From: Pseudomonadales bacterium
Lineage (GTDB): Bacteria; Pseudomonadota; Gammaproteobacteria; Pseudomonadales; Azotimanducaceae
Assembly: GCA_017642855.1 (NCBI GenBank)
Contig: JAEPOO010000002.1
Span: 1-64,000, forward strand
Direction: 5' to 3'
DNA: 64,000 nt
The notes under the pieces: model-generated
Database searches by the model: none
Told to the model about the DNA's origin: nothing
The model's input: the letters and a program-made list of their open reading frames with translations, nothing else
Position numbers and translations under genes: made by a program
Shown here: piece after piece, positions 16,832-25,286 of the stretch
Position numbering within the stretch: position 1 is the stretch's first letter
Layout of the letters: the number at the start of each line of letters is the position of its first letter

Positions 16832-17989
16832 TCATGACAAAAAACTTCGCATACGCTCGATGGCTTCTTCCAACGCATTGATACCTCGCGCATAGCTGAT
16901 ACGGACATGCTGATCCGCTTCATGGAAACCGAAGTCTGTACCAGGCGTGATTGCCACATACTTTTCTTCCAGAAGACGCTGACAAAAATGCTCTGCCGAC
17001 GCACTCCCGTCAGGTAACCGAGCGTAGACGTAAAAAGCACCAGCAGGCATCTCACTCACGTCAAAACCAAGACTGCGCAGTCGTGGCACAAGAAAATCTC
17101 TGCGTTTCTGAAACGCATCACGGCGGGACTGCATGATCGAAACAGCGTCATCGGAAAACGCAGCAAGCGCAGCTCGTTGGGCGATACTCGAGGGACAGAT
17201 AAAAAGGTTCTGAGCCAGCTTGGTCAGTTCCAGCACTACCGAATCAGGAACGACGATCCAACCGAGTCTCCATCCTGTCATGCCAAAAAACTTCGAAAAG
17301 CTGTTCACCACAAGCATGTCATCTGAGACTGATAGCGCACTTGGTGCACCCTGGTCCTGATAGACCAGCCCCTGATAAATCTCATCAGCAATCACAAACC
17401 CCTCGCGAGTTGTCACCGAATCCTGCAGCGCTACAAGATCAGCTTGCGATAAAACTGCGCCGGTCGGATTCGCCGGTGAGGCAACCAAAATACCCCGAGT
17501 GGTATTCGTCCAATACTGTTCAATCAAAGACGGTGTCAGTTGGTAGTTGTTTTCAGCAGAAACGGCGACAAGCAGGGCTTCCGCATTGAAGCTCGAGAGA
17601 AAATGACGATTGCAGGGATATCCAGGGTCTGTCATCAGGAGATTGTCATCGGGATTCAGCAGCAACGCTGTTAGTAGCAGCAAACCTCCGGATGCACCCG
17701 CTGTCACAAAAATTCTTGAGGCATCAACCTCAATTCCTGCCGTCTTTCGATAAAAGTCACAGATTGATTGACGCAGCTCCGGGTCGCCCTGGGCATCTGT
17801 GTACTTGGTTGCGCCATCATTGATGGCCTGGATACCCGCCGCAGCGATGGGTTCTGGTGTTTCAAAGTCGGGCTCACCCACTTCAAGATGAATGACCCGA
17901 TGCCCGTCATCAGCCAACTCGTTGGCGCGCGCGAGCAAGGACATCACTCGAAAAGGCGAGATCTCACTGAGTCTTCTGGCGGGTTTCAA
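16832..17989 (-). CDS. Class I/II PLP-dependent aminotransferase
   Basis: A fold-type I aminotransferase of the aspartate/alanine group; 386 aa from the proposed start. Typical elements are [32 protein letters not shown], the PLP aspartate in VIADEIYQG, the Schiff-base lysine in [16 protein letters not shown] and the substrate-carboxylate arginine in VRISYARG. An amino acid substrate cannot be named. The frame is open back to 18055, but I place the start at the TTG 17987-17989, five bases after GGAAG, because homologues begin close to [13 protein letters not shown]. In Pseudomonas the same gene sits between sfsA and dksA. It is probably the first gene of the sfsA-hmuU-hmuV-polB operon and is divergent from dksA. 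Confidence 0.85.
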   Translation of the reverse strand: MKPARRLSEISPFRVMSLLARANELADDGHRVIHLEVGEPDFETPEPIAAAGIQAINDGATKYTDAQGDPELRQSICDFYRKTAGIEVDASRIFVTAGASGGLLLLTALLLNPDDNLLMTDPGYPCNRHFLSSFNAEALLVAVSAENNYQLTPSLIEQYWTNTTRGILVASPANPTGAVLSQADLVALQDSVTTREGFVIADEIYQGLVYQDQGAPSALSVSDDMLVVNSFSKFFGMTGWRLGWIVVPDSVVLELTKLAQNLFICPSSIAQRAALAAFSDDAVSIMQSRRDAFQKRRDFLVPRLRSLGFDVSEMPAGAFYVYARLPDGSASAEHFCQRLLEEKYVAITPGTDFGFHEADQHVRISYARGINALEEAIERMRSFLS

Positions 17990-18133
17990 CAGACTTCCAT
18001 CGTGAACTGTGGAGGGGATATTACCCCAAAAAAACAGGGCGTTTCCCGCATGCAAATTCCCTTGGCGAACGCAACTCTATCTGGTAATGTTCGCCGCTCT
18101 TTTTAGAACCGACACCTTCTTACGGACAAATTT

Positions 18134-19222
18134 ATGGCAGCGAAAAAGCAAACTGTAGCCAAGAAAAAACCTGCGGCAAAGAAGACACCCGCGGCAAAGA
18201 AGGCACCGGCGGCCAAGAAAAAAGCAGCGGCTAACAAAAAGCCTGCGAAGAAAAAGCCGGCAGCTAAGAAGGCGCCTGCGGCTAATAAGAAGTCTGCGGC
18301 GGGCAAAAAGCCTGCGGCAAAGAAAGCGCCTGCGGCGGGTAAAAAAATGGCGGCGGCTAAAAAGCCCGCGACTGGCAAAAAGCCTGCGGCGGCTAAAAAG
18401 CCTGCGGCGGCTAAAAAGCCTGCGGCGGGTAAGAAGCCTGCGGCGGCTAAAAAGCCTGCGGCGGGTAAGAAGCCCGCGGCGGCCAGTAAAAAGCCTGCTG
18501 CAAAGAAAGCGCCTGCGGCGGCTAAAAAGCCCGCGACTGGCAAAAAGCCTGCGGCGGCTAAAAAGCCTGCGGCGGCTAAAAAGCCTGCGGCGGCCAAAAA
18601 GCCTGCGGCGGGTAAAAAAACCGGGGCCAGTAAAAAGCCTGCGGCGGGCAAAAAAACCGCGGCCAGTAAAAAGCCTGCGGCGGGTAAAAAAACCGCGGCT
18701 GATAAAAAGCCTGCAGCCAAAAAATCTGCTGCTAAAAAGGCCAATGAGAGCCCGGCCGCTGACACACCAAAGGCACCTCGACCAAAAGCACCTCGTCCCA
18801 GATCAGTTTCGACTGAGCCAACATTTATTCCTTATAAGGCACGACGCAATGAGGAGTACATGAATGAGGAGCAGAAGCAGCACTTCCGTGAAATTCTGAC
18901 GCAATGGAAACTGCAATTGATGGAAGAAGTCGATCGCACGGTCAGTCACATGAAAGACGAAGCCGGTAACTACCCGGATCCAGCAGACCGCGCCAGTCAG
19001 GAAGAAGAATTCAGTCTGGAACTCAAGACTCGTGATCGCGAACGAAAACTGATTCGTAAGATTGACAAAACCTTTGACCTGATTGATCAGGATGACTACG
19101 GCTATTGTGAGTCCTGCGGCATCGAAATTGGTGTACAGCGACTTGAGGCACGTCCCACCGCAACTCAGTGCATCGACTGCAAAACGCTGGATGAAATCAA
19201 GGAACGCCAGATCCACGGCTAA
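18134..19222 (+). CDS. dksA: DksA with a long Lys/Ala/Pro-rich N-terminal extension
   Basis: DksA enters the RNA polymerase secondary channel and, with ppGpp, represses stable-RNA promoters. The C-terminal part from about residue 230 is a complete Dks[18 protein letters not shown], the coiled-coil tip motif DPADRA at 282-287, and the zinc cysteines C325, C328, C346 and C349. E. coli DksA is about 151 aa, whereas this protein is 362 aa. Residues 1 to about 205 consist almost only of Lys, Ala, Pro and Gly in repeats such as AAKKPA and AAGKKP, like histone H1 tails or Pseudomonas AlgP. The extension is in frame and free of stops. gluQ follows after 11 bp, as in Pseudomonas. The extension probably binds nucleic acid; that is inference. 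Confidence 0.93.
   Translation: MAAKKQTVAKKKPAAKKTPAAKKAPAAKKKAAANKKPAKKKPAAKKAPAANKKSAAGKKPAAKKAPAAGKKMAAAKKPATGKKPAAAKKPAAAKKPAAGKKPAAAKKPAAGKKPAAASKKPAAKKAPAAAKKPATGKKPAAAKKPAAAKKPAAAKKPAAGKKTGASKKPAAGKKTAASKKPAAGKKTAADKKPAAKKSAAKKANESPAADTPKAPRPKAPRPRSVSTEPTFIPYKARRNEEYMNEEQKQHFREILTQWKLQLMEEVDRTVSHMKDEAGNYPDPADRASQEEEFSLELKTRDRERKLIRKIDKTFDLIDQDDYGYCESCGIEIGVQRLEARPTATQCIDCKTLDEIKERQIHG
18170..18735 (+). repeat. Coding repeats, mainly 18-bp units, in the dksA extension
   Basis: Direct repeats built on AAGCCTGCGGCGGCTAAA and close variants, with some 12- and 15-bp steps, encode Lys-Pro-Ala-Ala-(Ala/Gly)-Lys. Copy number is likely to vary between strains because the units are nearly identical at the DNA level. 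The core GCCTGCGG-GGCTAA resembles the 23-bp intergenic array at 6181-6295. Confidence 0.9.
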
Positions 19223-19233
19223 CGCTGAGGTTC

Positions 19234-20127
19234 ATGGTCCACTCCGGCACCACCAGGTACATCGGGCGTTTTGCGCCCTCCCCTACAGGTCCACTCCACT
19301 ACGGATCTCTTGTCTCGGCCGTCGCCAGTTTTCTGGACGCGAAGCACAATCAGGGATTGTGGTTGCTGCGTATCGAAGACCTGGATCCTCCTCGCGAATC
19401 CGAAAAAGCACCTTCGGAAATCATGCGTCAACTGGAAGCATACTCTCTCGAATGGGACGGCGAAGTTTTACATCAAAGCACTCGATTGGATGACTATCGA
19501 GAAGCACTCAGTTCAATTCGCGAACACACATTTGCCTGCACCTGCACCCGTAAGTCAACACCCACTGTTTATCCGGGAACCTGTCGTGACAAGGCAATTC
19601 AGGAAACCAAAGATCAACCCGTTGCCATTCGACTGCGGGTGCCCGACGAGGTCCTTGAATTCGAAGACCTCGTCTGTGGAACACTCAGCTGGTCGTTGGA
19701 ACAGGAGGTAGGGGACTTCATCATTCGGCGAAAAGACGGACTCTTTGCCTATCAGCTGGCTGTTGTTGTTGACGACATTTACCAGAACATTACCCATATT
19801 GTCAGAGGAAGAGATCTGCTGGATTCAACACCTCGTCAATTAGCACTCTATCGCACCCTGGGTCATGACATTCCGACCTATGCTCATCTTCCGATCGTTG
19901 TAGATCGCCATCAGGTAAAGCTCAGCAAGCAGGCCCATGCGCGGGCGATTCCAACAAAGGACCCACTGAGTATTCTAAAAATTGTGCTGTCCCAGTTGGG
20001 TCAGCAGGTCCCGCATGCTGATACGGTTAGCGATCTACTCAAGGCGGCAATACAAAACTGGGACATTCATGCCGTGACGGGCGAGCCGGAGCTACCGGAA
20101 CCGACCGGAATTCACGCGGCGACGTAA
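19234..20127 (+). CDS. gluQ: Glutamyl-Q tRNA(Asp) synthetase
   Basis: A truncated GluRS paralogue that attaches glutamate to the queuosine base of tRNA-Asp; 297 aa, without the anticodon-binding domain. The catalytic motifs read RFAPSPTGPLHYGSL (HIGH equivalent) and KLSKQ (KMSKS equivalent). LRIEDLDPPRE and the zinc-site residues CTCTRK plus GTCRD, near residues 101-120, are present. It stands 11 bp after dksA, as in most gammaproteobacteria, and is very likely co-transcribed with it. The ATG at 19234 gives MVHSGTTRYIGRFAPSPTG, the family start. Confidence 0.96.
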   Translation: MVHSGTTRYIGRFAPSPTGPLHYGSLVSAVASFLDAKHNQGLWLLRIEDLDPPRESEKAPSEIMRQLEAYSLEWDGEVLHQSTRLDDYREALSSIREHTFACTCTRKSTPTVYPGTCRDKAIQETKDQPVAIRLRVPDEVLEFEDLVCGTLSWSLEQEVGDFIIRRKDGLFAYQLAVVVDDIYQNITHIVRGRDLLDSTPRQLALYRTLGHDIPTYAHLPIVVDRHQVKLSKQAHARAIPTKDPLSILKIVLSQLGQQVPHADTVSDLLKAAIQNWDIHAVTGEPELPEPTGIHAAT

Positions 20128-20176
20128 ACGTGGTAACTTCCCTGCCATATTCGTGTGTTCCGATGTGACGACAAAC

Positions 20177-21487
20177 ATGGCCAGTCAGAACATACTGATC
20201 GTAGACGCCGACACCGTCTTTCGCTCTTCATTAAAAGCATTCCTAGAAAACAAAAATTACAAAGTTTGCGAAGCGGGATCAGTTAAAGATGCAGTCAAGA
20301 ATGAATTGACCGCCTTCGCTGCTATTGTATGCGATTCTCGCTTGCCCGGTGGCAGTGGCGTTAACCTGATCAAGATGTCGGGGAGCACACCGGTCATCAT
20401 CACTTGTGCTCAAGCCAGTCTGCGTTCTGCCGTAGACGTCATGAAACGGGGCGCGGCAGATTACCTACCCAAACCTTATGACTTCGAAGAACTCCTGAAT
20501 ATTCTCGAAGACGTCACCGCTCACCAGCCATTAGAAACTGTCATCGAGATGCTCGGTCAATGTGATGAGATGGTGAGTGTTTCCTCGCAGATCGATAAAG
20601 TCGCACCCACAGATACCAACGTGTTGATCGCGGGCGAGTCCGGCACAGGAAAGGAATTGGTTGCAAGAAAGATCCACCTGCTGAGCGGGCGCGCCGATCG
20701 CCAAATGATTTCTTTAAACTGCGCAGCCATACCGGATGCGCTCATTGAGTCCGAGCTCTTCGGTCATGAAAAAGGGGCGTTTTCGGGCGCAACCAGCGAC
20801 CGGGTCGGACTGGTTGAAGCCGCAGACGGCAGTACACTCTTCCTTGATGAAATTGGTGAACTGCCACTCAGCGCTCAGGCAAGACTGTTGCGTGTGCTTC
20901 AGGAGGGAGAGGTCCGTCGCATTGGTTCTGTCGAAACCAGTCAAGTTTCCGTTCGTTTGATCGCATCGACCCACAGGAACGTCCAGGCACTCGTCAACGA
21001 GGGTGCATTCCGGGAGGACCTCTACTATCGTCTTAACGTCGTACAGCTCTCTTTGCCGCCCCTTCGTGTAAGAGGCCAGGACATTTTACTGCTAGCTGAA
21101 CACTTCCTCGCGCAAGCCGCCGAAAGGCACGGCAAAACCAAACTACGTTTCAACGACAGTGCGAGAACACGAATCAGCGCTTACAACTGGCCCGGTAACA
21201 TCAGAGAACTTGAGAACGCCGTGCAACGTGCCGTCATCCTTTGTGACAAGAAAACTATTGGCGCGGAATTACTTGCGGTGGAAGCAGAGCCCGCAACCAA
21301 ACTTCCTTCCTTGGAGAGCCAGAGTGGCGCGACTTCCCTTGAAGATTACTTCGTAGGATTCGTTAAAGATCATCAGGAGTCCATGACTGAAACGGAGCTG
21401 GCAGAGAAGCTCGGTATCTCCAGAAAAGCTTTGTGGCAGAAACGCCAGAAACTCGGCATCCCACGTGAGAGGGGACGCAGCAGATAA
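20177..21487 (+). CDS. cbrB: CbrB-like sigma-54-dependent response regulator, no adjacent CbrA
   Basis: An NtrC-family activator of 436 aa. The receiver domain (1-120) has acidic residues in LIVDAD, the phosphorylatable D53 in VCDSRLPGGSG and the conserved Lys in YLPKPYD. The AAA+ domain has Walker A GESGTGKE at 153-160, the sigma-54 contact loop as GAFSGA at 200-205 (usual GAFTGA), and Walker B LFLDEIGE. The C-terminal helix-turn-helix (MTETELAEKLGISRKALWQKR) closely resembles CbrB of Pseudomonas. The gene order gluQ-(cbrA)-cbrB-pcnB is also that of Pseudomonas, but cbrA, the sensor kinase, is missing. The ATG at 20177 is preferred to a GTG at 20153. The likely role is carbon/nitrogen balance control, perhaps of the RNA encoded next. 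Confidence 0.88.
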   Translation: MASQNILIVDADTVFRSSLKAFLENKNYKVCEAGSVKDAVKNELTAFAAIVCDSRLPGGSGVNLIKMSGSTPVIITCAQASLRSAVDVMKRGAADYLPKPYDFEELLNILEDVTAHQPLETVIEMLGQCDEMVSVSSQIDKVAPTDTNVLIAGESGTGKELVARKIHLLSGRADRQMISLNCAAIPDALIESELFGHEKGAFSGATSDRVGLVEAADGSTLFLDEIGELPLSAQARLLRVLQEGEVRRIGSVETSQVSVRLIASTHRNVQALVNEGAFREDLYYRLNVVQLSLPPLRVRGQDILLLAEHFLAQAAERHGKTKLRFNDSARTRISAYNWPGNIRELENAVQRAVILCDKKTIGAELLAVEAEPATKLPSLESQSGATSLEDYFVGFVKDHQESMTETELAEKLGISRKALWQKRQKLGIPRERGRSR

Positions 21488-21614
21488 GTGTTACTTTTTT
21501 ACACACAGGGTGACGAAGGGTAACACTCTGGGCAAAGCCATTTCGCACAAAATTACATAAGTCATTGTTTTTTATACGCTTGTGTCGATCCGACGATTTG
21601 TAGATGATGGTTAT

Positions 21615-21767
21615 GGCCAGTCGCATTAAAAAAGCAGAATATCGCTGGTAAAGACCAACGCCCTTCAACTGAAGACGCGGGGGTTAAAGAACAACAATAA
21701 TAAGAAAGATAACAATAAGAATATTCTGGCTCGCTAAATGGGAAAAGTTCGCTTTTCCCATTTTCTT
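21615..21767 (+). ncRNA. Candidate CrcZ-like Hfq-binding small RNA
   Basis: The 375-bp gap between the CbrB-like gene and pcnB has no credible ORF. At 21690-21722 it contains eleven consecutive triplets of which ten are AAN (AAC AAC AAT AAT AAG AAA, GAT, AAC AAT AAG AAT). This is the A-R-N pattern bound by the distal face of Hfq. A strong terminator follows at 21736-21770. In Pseudomonas the Crc/Hfq-sequestering RNA CrcZ, rich in such CA motifs, is encoded at exactly this place. The 5' end given is a guess from a TTGTGT-17-GATGAT pair (21580-21608). No clean sigma-54 GG-N10-GC element was found. An inverted repeat AGTGTTAC/GTAACACT lies at 21488-21527 just after the cbrB stop. Confidence 0.55.
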
Positions 21768-21770
21768 TTC
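21736..21770 (+). terminator. Rho-independent terminator of the candidate sRNA
   Basis: A 12-bp stem AAATGGGAAAAG/CTTTTCCCATTT with a UUCG tetraloop (21748-21751), followed by TCTTTTC. The stable tetraloop and the T-rich tail make it a convincing terminator, located 92 bp before the pcnB start. Confidence 0.85.
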
Positions 21771-21862
21771 CAAACCTTTGTTTTGTAGAGCATAGCCAAA
21801 GGCTACTCTCGATAAAGAGTCTGTTAAACTCTTTCCCCTAACGATGTACCCACCTGCCGTTT

Positions 21863-23143
21863 TTGAATACTCCTCTTAGCAACATCGATACAGACAAGAT
21901 CAGCACCAATGCGCTGAAAGTCGTCAAGCGACTTCAGGACAAGGGCTATCAGGCCTATCTGGTTGGCGGATGCATCCGCGACCTTCTCGTCGGAAAGTCA
22001 CCGAAAGACTTTGATGTTGCGACAGATGCGCACCCGGAGGAGGTCAGAGATCTGTTCCGGAATTCCAGGATTGTCGGTAAGCGTTTTCGAATCGTTCACG
22101 TCCGCTTCGGCCGCGAAATTGTTGAAGTAACGACCTTCCGGGGTCCTCATGATGAGCAGTACGACGAGAACCACAGCGATTCAGGCATGACGCTCAGCGA
22201 CAACGTGTATGGCTCTTTTGAAGAAGACGTCTTTCGACGCGACTTCGCGATGAATGCTGTGTATTACCAGCCGCAGACTAAGGAAATCATCGATCTTGCC
22301 AAAGGTGTTAATGACATTTCAGCGGCAAAAATAAAAACCATTGGTGAGCCTGAAAGTCGATTGAGAGAAGATCCGGTTCGCATGCTAAGGGCCGTCCGTT
22401 TTCAGGCGAAATTGCAGTTCGAACTCGAGGACGAACTTTCCAACTCAATCGCATCGTTAGGTTATCTTGTCCAGGACGTCTCACCCGCAAGACTGTTTGA
22501 AGAAGTGCTCAAGCTGTTTATGTCCGGAAACGGCGCTGCCGCTTTCGATCATCTGATGGAACTCGACCTTTACGGATGGCTGTTTCCAGACTCAAGACGC
22601 TCTATGGAGGGCAACGCGACCTCCGCGCTCGTCAAGCTGGCTCTAGAAAGCACTGACCGTCGGATCGCTGACGATATGCCTGTCACCCCGGCATTCATCT
22701 ACGCGGCCATGTTCTGGTATCCCTTCGTCGAAGAAAAAGAGCGCCTGCAAGAGGCGGGTGCAACCCAGGTTGAAGCCTCCCACGAGGCAGCTAATAACAT
22801 CATTTCCAAGCAACAACTGTTTACGTCTGTCCCAAGAAGATTTACCGGGCCGATGCGGGACATCTGGTTCCTTCAGTTCCGCCTACCCAATCGATTCGGA
22901 CAAAAGCCAGATATCCTGATACAGCACAAGCGTTTCAGGGCCGCCTATGACTTTCTGCTTCTTCGGGAGCTGGCCGGTGAGAAGACCGGTGATCTTGGTG
23001 CCTGGTGGACTGAATACCAGGAAGCGGACGACGAGCGACGCAGCGCGATGAAGCAGTCATCGGGACAGAAACGACGACGCAAGCGTAACCGCAAAAAGCG
23101 CCCCCGAAAAAACCCCAACGAAGGCATGTTTTGGCAGCCTTGA
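21863..23143 (+). CDS. pcnB: Poly(A) polymerase I
   Basis: PcnB adds 3' poly(A) tails that promote RNA decay. The nucleotidyltransferase signature is complete: YLVGGCIRDLLVG, the metal-binding pair in KDFDVATDA, and RRDFAMNAVYY. The body shows the PolyA_pol RNA-binding region (GEPESRLREDPVRMLRAVRF), and the C-terminus is strongly basic (KRRRKRNRKKRPRKN), which separates it from CCA-adding enzymes. The length of 426 aa fits. The only plausible start is the TTG at 21863-21865, with no Shine-Dalgarno sequence and no in-frame ATG nearby. E. coli pcnB also uses a rare start (AUU), so weak initiation seems a conserved feature. acs follows after 68 bp; folK, the usual neighbour in Pseudomonas, is absent. 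Confidence 0.94.
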   Translation: MNTPLSNIDTDKISTNALKVVKRLQDKGYQAYLVGGCIRDLLVGKSPKDFDVATDAHPEEVRDLFRNSRIVGKRFRIVHVRFGREIVEVTTFRGPHDEQYDENHSDSGMTLSDNVYGSFEEDVFRRDFAMNAVYYQPQTKEIIDLAKGVNDISAAKIKTIGEPESRLREDPVRMLRAVRFQAKLQFELEDELSNSIASLGYLVQDVSPARLFEEVLKLFMSGNGAAAFDHLMELDLYGWLFPDSRRSMEGNATSALVKLALESTDRRIADDMPVTPAFIYAAMFWYPFVEEKERLQEAGATQVEASHEAANNIISKQQLFTSVPRRFTGPMRDIWFLQFRLPNRFGQKPDILIQHKRFRAAYDFLLLRELAGEKTGDLGAWWTEYQEADDERRSAMKQSSGQKRRRKRNRKKRPRKNPNEGMFWQP

Positions 23144-23211
23144 GCCGGGTGTCAACAGCCTTGAGCGTATTCCCCACATAGGGCAACCTATCGGTTTTTG
23201 AGGGAAAACTC

Positions 23212-25155
23212 ATGTCGGACCATAAGCTTCACCCGGTTCCCAAGGAAGCAGAAAACCGAGCACACGTTCGCAGCGATCAGTACCTGGCGATGTATGACGC
23301 CTCGATCAATCGTTCTGAAGAATTCTGGTCCCAAAAGGCAGACGAGTTCCTAACCTGGCAAAAGTCTTGGGACAAAGTTTCCGAATCTGACTTCATTAAG
23401 GGCGAAGCGAGTTGGTTTATTGGGGGTCAATTAAACGCCTGCTATAACTGCGTCGATCGACACCTCGAGTTAAAGGCAGACCACACGGCCATCATCTGGG
23501 AAGGTGACGAACCGACTGACGACCTCACCGTTACTTACCGCCAATTGCATGAACAAGTTTGTCGCCTCTCCAATGTACTCAAAGACAGAGGAGTCAAAAA
23601 GGGTGATCGTGTGTGCATCTATATGCCAATGATTCCAGAAGCCGCCTATGCGATGCTGGCATGCGCGAGGATTGGTGCGATTCACTCCGTGGTGTTTGGT
23701 GGTTTTTCTCCTCAGGCTCTGCGAGATCGTATTCTCGATTCTAATTGCCAGACGGTCATCACTGCCGATGAAGGTGTGCGTGGCGGCAGATCCATACCGC
23801 TAAAGGCCAACACCGATGAAGCGTTGGAAGGTTGTCCGGATGTCTCCACGGTTGTTGTAGTGAAACGTACCGGCGGGGACATCCATTGGCAGGATGGGAG
23901 AGACATCTGGTACGGCGCATCAACCGCCGCTGCTTCGCCTGATTGCGAGGCAGAGCCCATGGACAGCGAAGACCCACTGTTCATTCTCTACACTTCGGGT
24001 TCTACCGGCAAACCCAAAGGCGTTCTGCATACAACGGGTGGCTACCTGTTACATGCAGCCATGACTCACAAGTATGTCTTCGACTACCATGAAGGTGATA
24101 TCTATTGGTGTACTGCCGACGTCGGCTGGGTGACCGGCCACTCGTACATCGTCTACGGACCCTTAGCCAATGGCGCAATCACACTGATGTTCGAGGGTGT
24201 ACCCACTTATCCTGACGCGTCACGCTGCTGGCAAGTCGTCGACAAGCACAACGTCAATATTTTCTATACCGCACCCACCGCTTTGCGGGCGCTTATGGGT
24301 CAGGGCGACGAGTTCGTCACCAACACTTCCAGAAAAACACTCAGATTACTCGGCAGCGTAGGTGAACCCATCAATCCGGAAGCCTGGGAGTGGTACCACC
24401 ATGTCGTTGGTGACGAGCGATGTCCAATTGTCGATACCTGGTGGCAAACGGAAACAGGCGGGATCATGATCACACCCTTGCCAGGTGCGACCGCGCTAAA
24501 ACCCGGCTCCGCCACGAGACCGTTCTTTGGCGTCAGGCCAGTATTGCTCGATGAAAACGGCAGTGAGATCGAAGGCGCCGCGTCAGGGAACCTGGCAATC
24601 AGTGGATCCTGGCCTGGACAAATCAGAACCGTATTCGGCGACCATCAGCGTTGCATCGACACCTATTTTTCAACTTACCCCGGATACTATTTCACAGGAG
24701 ATGGTGCCAGAAGAGATGCAGACGGGTATTACTGGATCACCGGCCGAGTGGACGATGTTCTGAACGTCTCTGGTCACCGGATGGGGACTGCAGAGATTGA
24801 GTCAGCCTTGGTCGAGCATGATCTCGTCGCTGAAGCGGCAGTGGTTGGTTACCCTCACGACGTCAAAGGTCAGGGTATCTATGCATTCGTCACGCTCATG
24901 GCAGGAACAGAGGGGAGCGATGAACTGCTCAATGAGTTAAACGCCCTGGTTCGTTCTGAAATTGGTGCCATCGCGAAACCAGACATACTGCAATGGGCCC
25001 CGGGTTTGCCAAAAACAAGATCCGGGAAAATCATGCGTCGCATCCTGCGCAAAATCGCAGAAAACGAGCTGGATAGTCTGGGCGACACCAGCACACTCGC
25101 CGATCCTTCTGTCGTAGAAGACCTGGTCGCAAACAGCCCGACCGCAAGAAAATAG
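23212..25155 (+). CDS. acs: Acetyl-CoA synthetase (AMP-forming)
   Basis: It converts acetate, ATP and CoA to acetyl-CoA in two steps; 647 aa, the normal length. The P-loop-like motif [12 protein letters not shown] is near residue 260, followed by [17 protein letters not shown] and the aromatic WWQTETG motif. The acetylatable catalytic lysine stands in the C-terminal [14 protein letters not shown] near residue 605. The N-terminus [13 protein letters not shown] and the [12 protein letters not shown] pattern are typical of ACS rather than propionyl-CoA synthetase. A GAGGG Shine-Dalgarno lies 8 nt before the ATG. Its position after the CbrB/candidate sRNA locus invites the idea of carbon-catabolite control, but no Hfq motif was seen at its ribosome site. 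Confidence 0.97.
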   Translation: MSDHKLHPVPKEAENRAHVRSDQYLAMYDASINRSEEFWSQKADEFLTWQKSWDKVSESDFIKGEASWFIGGQLNACYNCVDRHLELKADHTAIIWEGDEPTDDLTVTYRQLHEQVCRLSNVLKDRGVKKGDRVCIYMPMIPEAAYAMLACARIGAIHSVVFGGFSPQALRDRILDSNCQTVITADEGVRGGRSIPLKANTDEALEGCPDVSTVVVVKRTGGDIHWQDGRDIWYGASTAAASPDCEAEPMDSEDPLFILYTSGSTGKPKGVLHTTGGYLLHAAMTHKYVFDYHEGDIYWCTADVGWVTGHSYIVYGPLANGAITLMFEGVPTYPDASRCWQVVDKHNVNIFYTAPTALRALMGQGDEFVTNTSRKTLRLLGSVGEPINPEAWEWYHHVVGDERCPIVDTWWQTETGGIMITPLPGATALKPGSATRPFFGVRPVLLDENGSEIEGAASGNLAISGSWPGQIRTVFGDHQRCIDTYFSTYPGYYFTGDGARRDADGYYWITGRVDDVLNVSGHRMGTAEIESALVEHDLVAEAAVVGYPHDVKGQGIYAFVTLMAGTEGSDELLNELNALVRSEIGAIAKPDILQWAPGLPKTRSGKIMRRILRKIAENELDSLGDTSTLADPSVVEDLVANSPTARK

Positions 25156-25232
25156 CGGAGCAATAACCGCCCATGTTTCAGTTTCTATTTCAGAATTGAT
25201 TCTTTCCGGCAAAAAACACGGAGGCAACAACG

Positions 25233-25259
25233 AAAAAGGGCAGCCGAAGCTGCCCTTTT
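25233..25259. terminator. Bidirectional terminator between acs and pnp
   Basis: A stem GGGCAGC/GCTGCCC extended by A4/T4 around a CGAA loop. It has TTTT on the plus strand and TTTTT on the minus strand. It serves convergent acs and pnp. Confidence 0.85.
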
Positions 25260-25286
25260 CTGTTACCTCGAAATTAATCGAGTGAA

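Noticed and set aside
16822-17055. N-terminal extension of sfsA by 78 residues
   Set aside because: The extension lies inside the aminotransferase gene in another frame; the family starts at MKELV with the ATG at 16819-16821.
18103-18765. Long minus-strand frame with [11 protein letters not shown] repeats
   Set aside because: It is the antisense reading of the dksA Lys/Ala repeats; no codon-usage or start support.
21488-21690. Sigma-54 promoter for the candidate small RNA
   Set aside because: GGGTAACACTCTGGGC has GG and GC 11 rather than 10 bp apart and poor flanks; no other GG-N10-GC was found.
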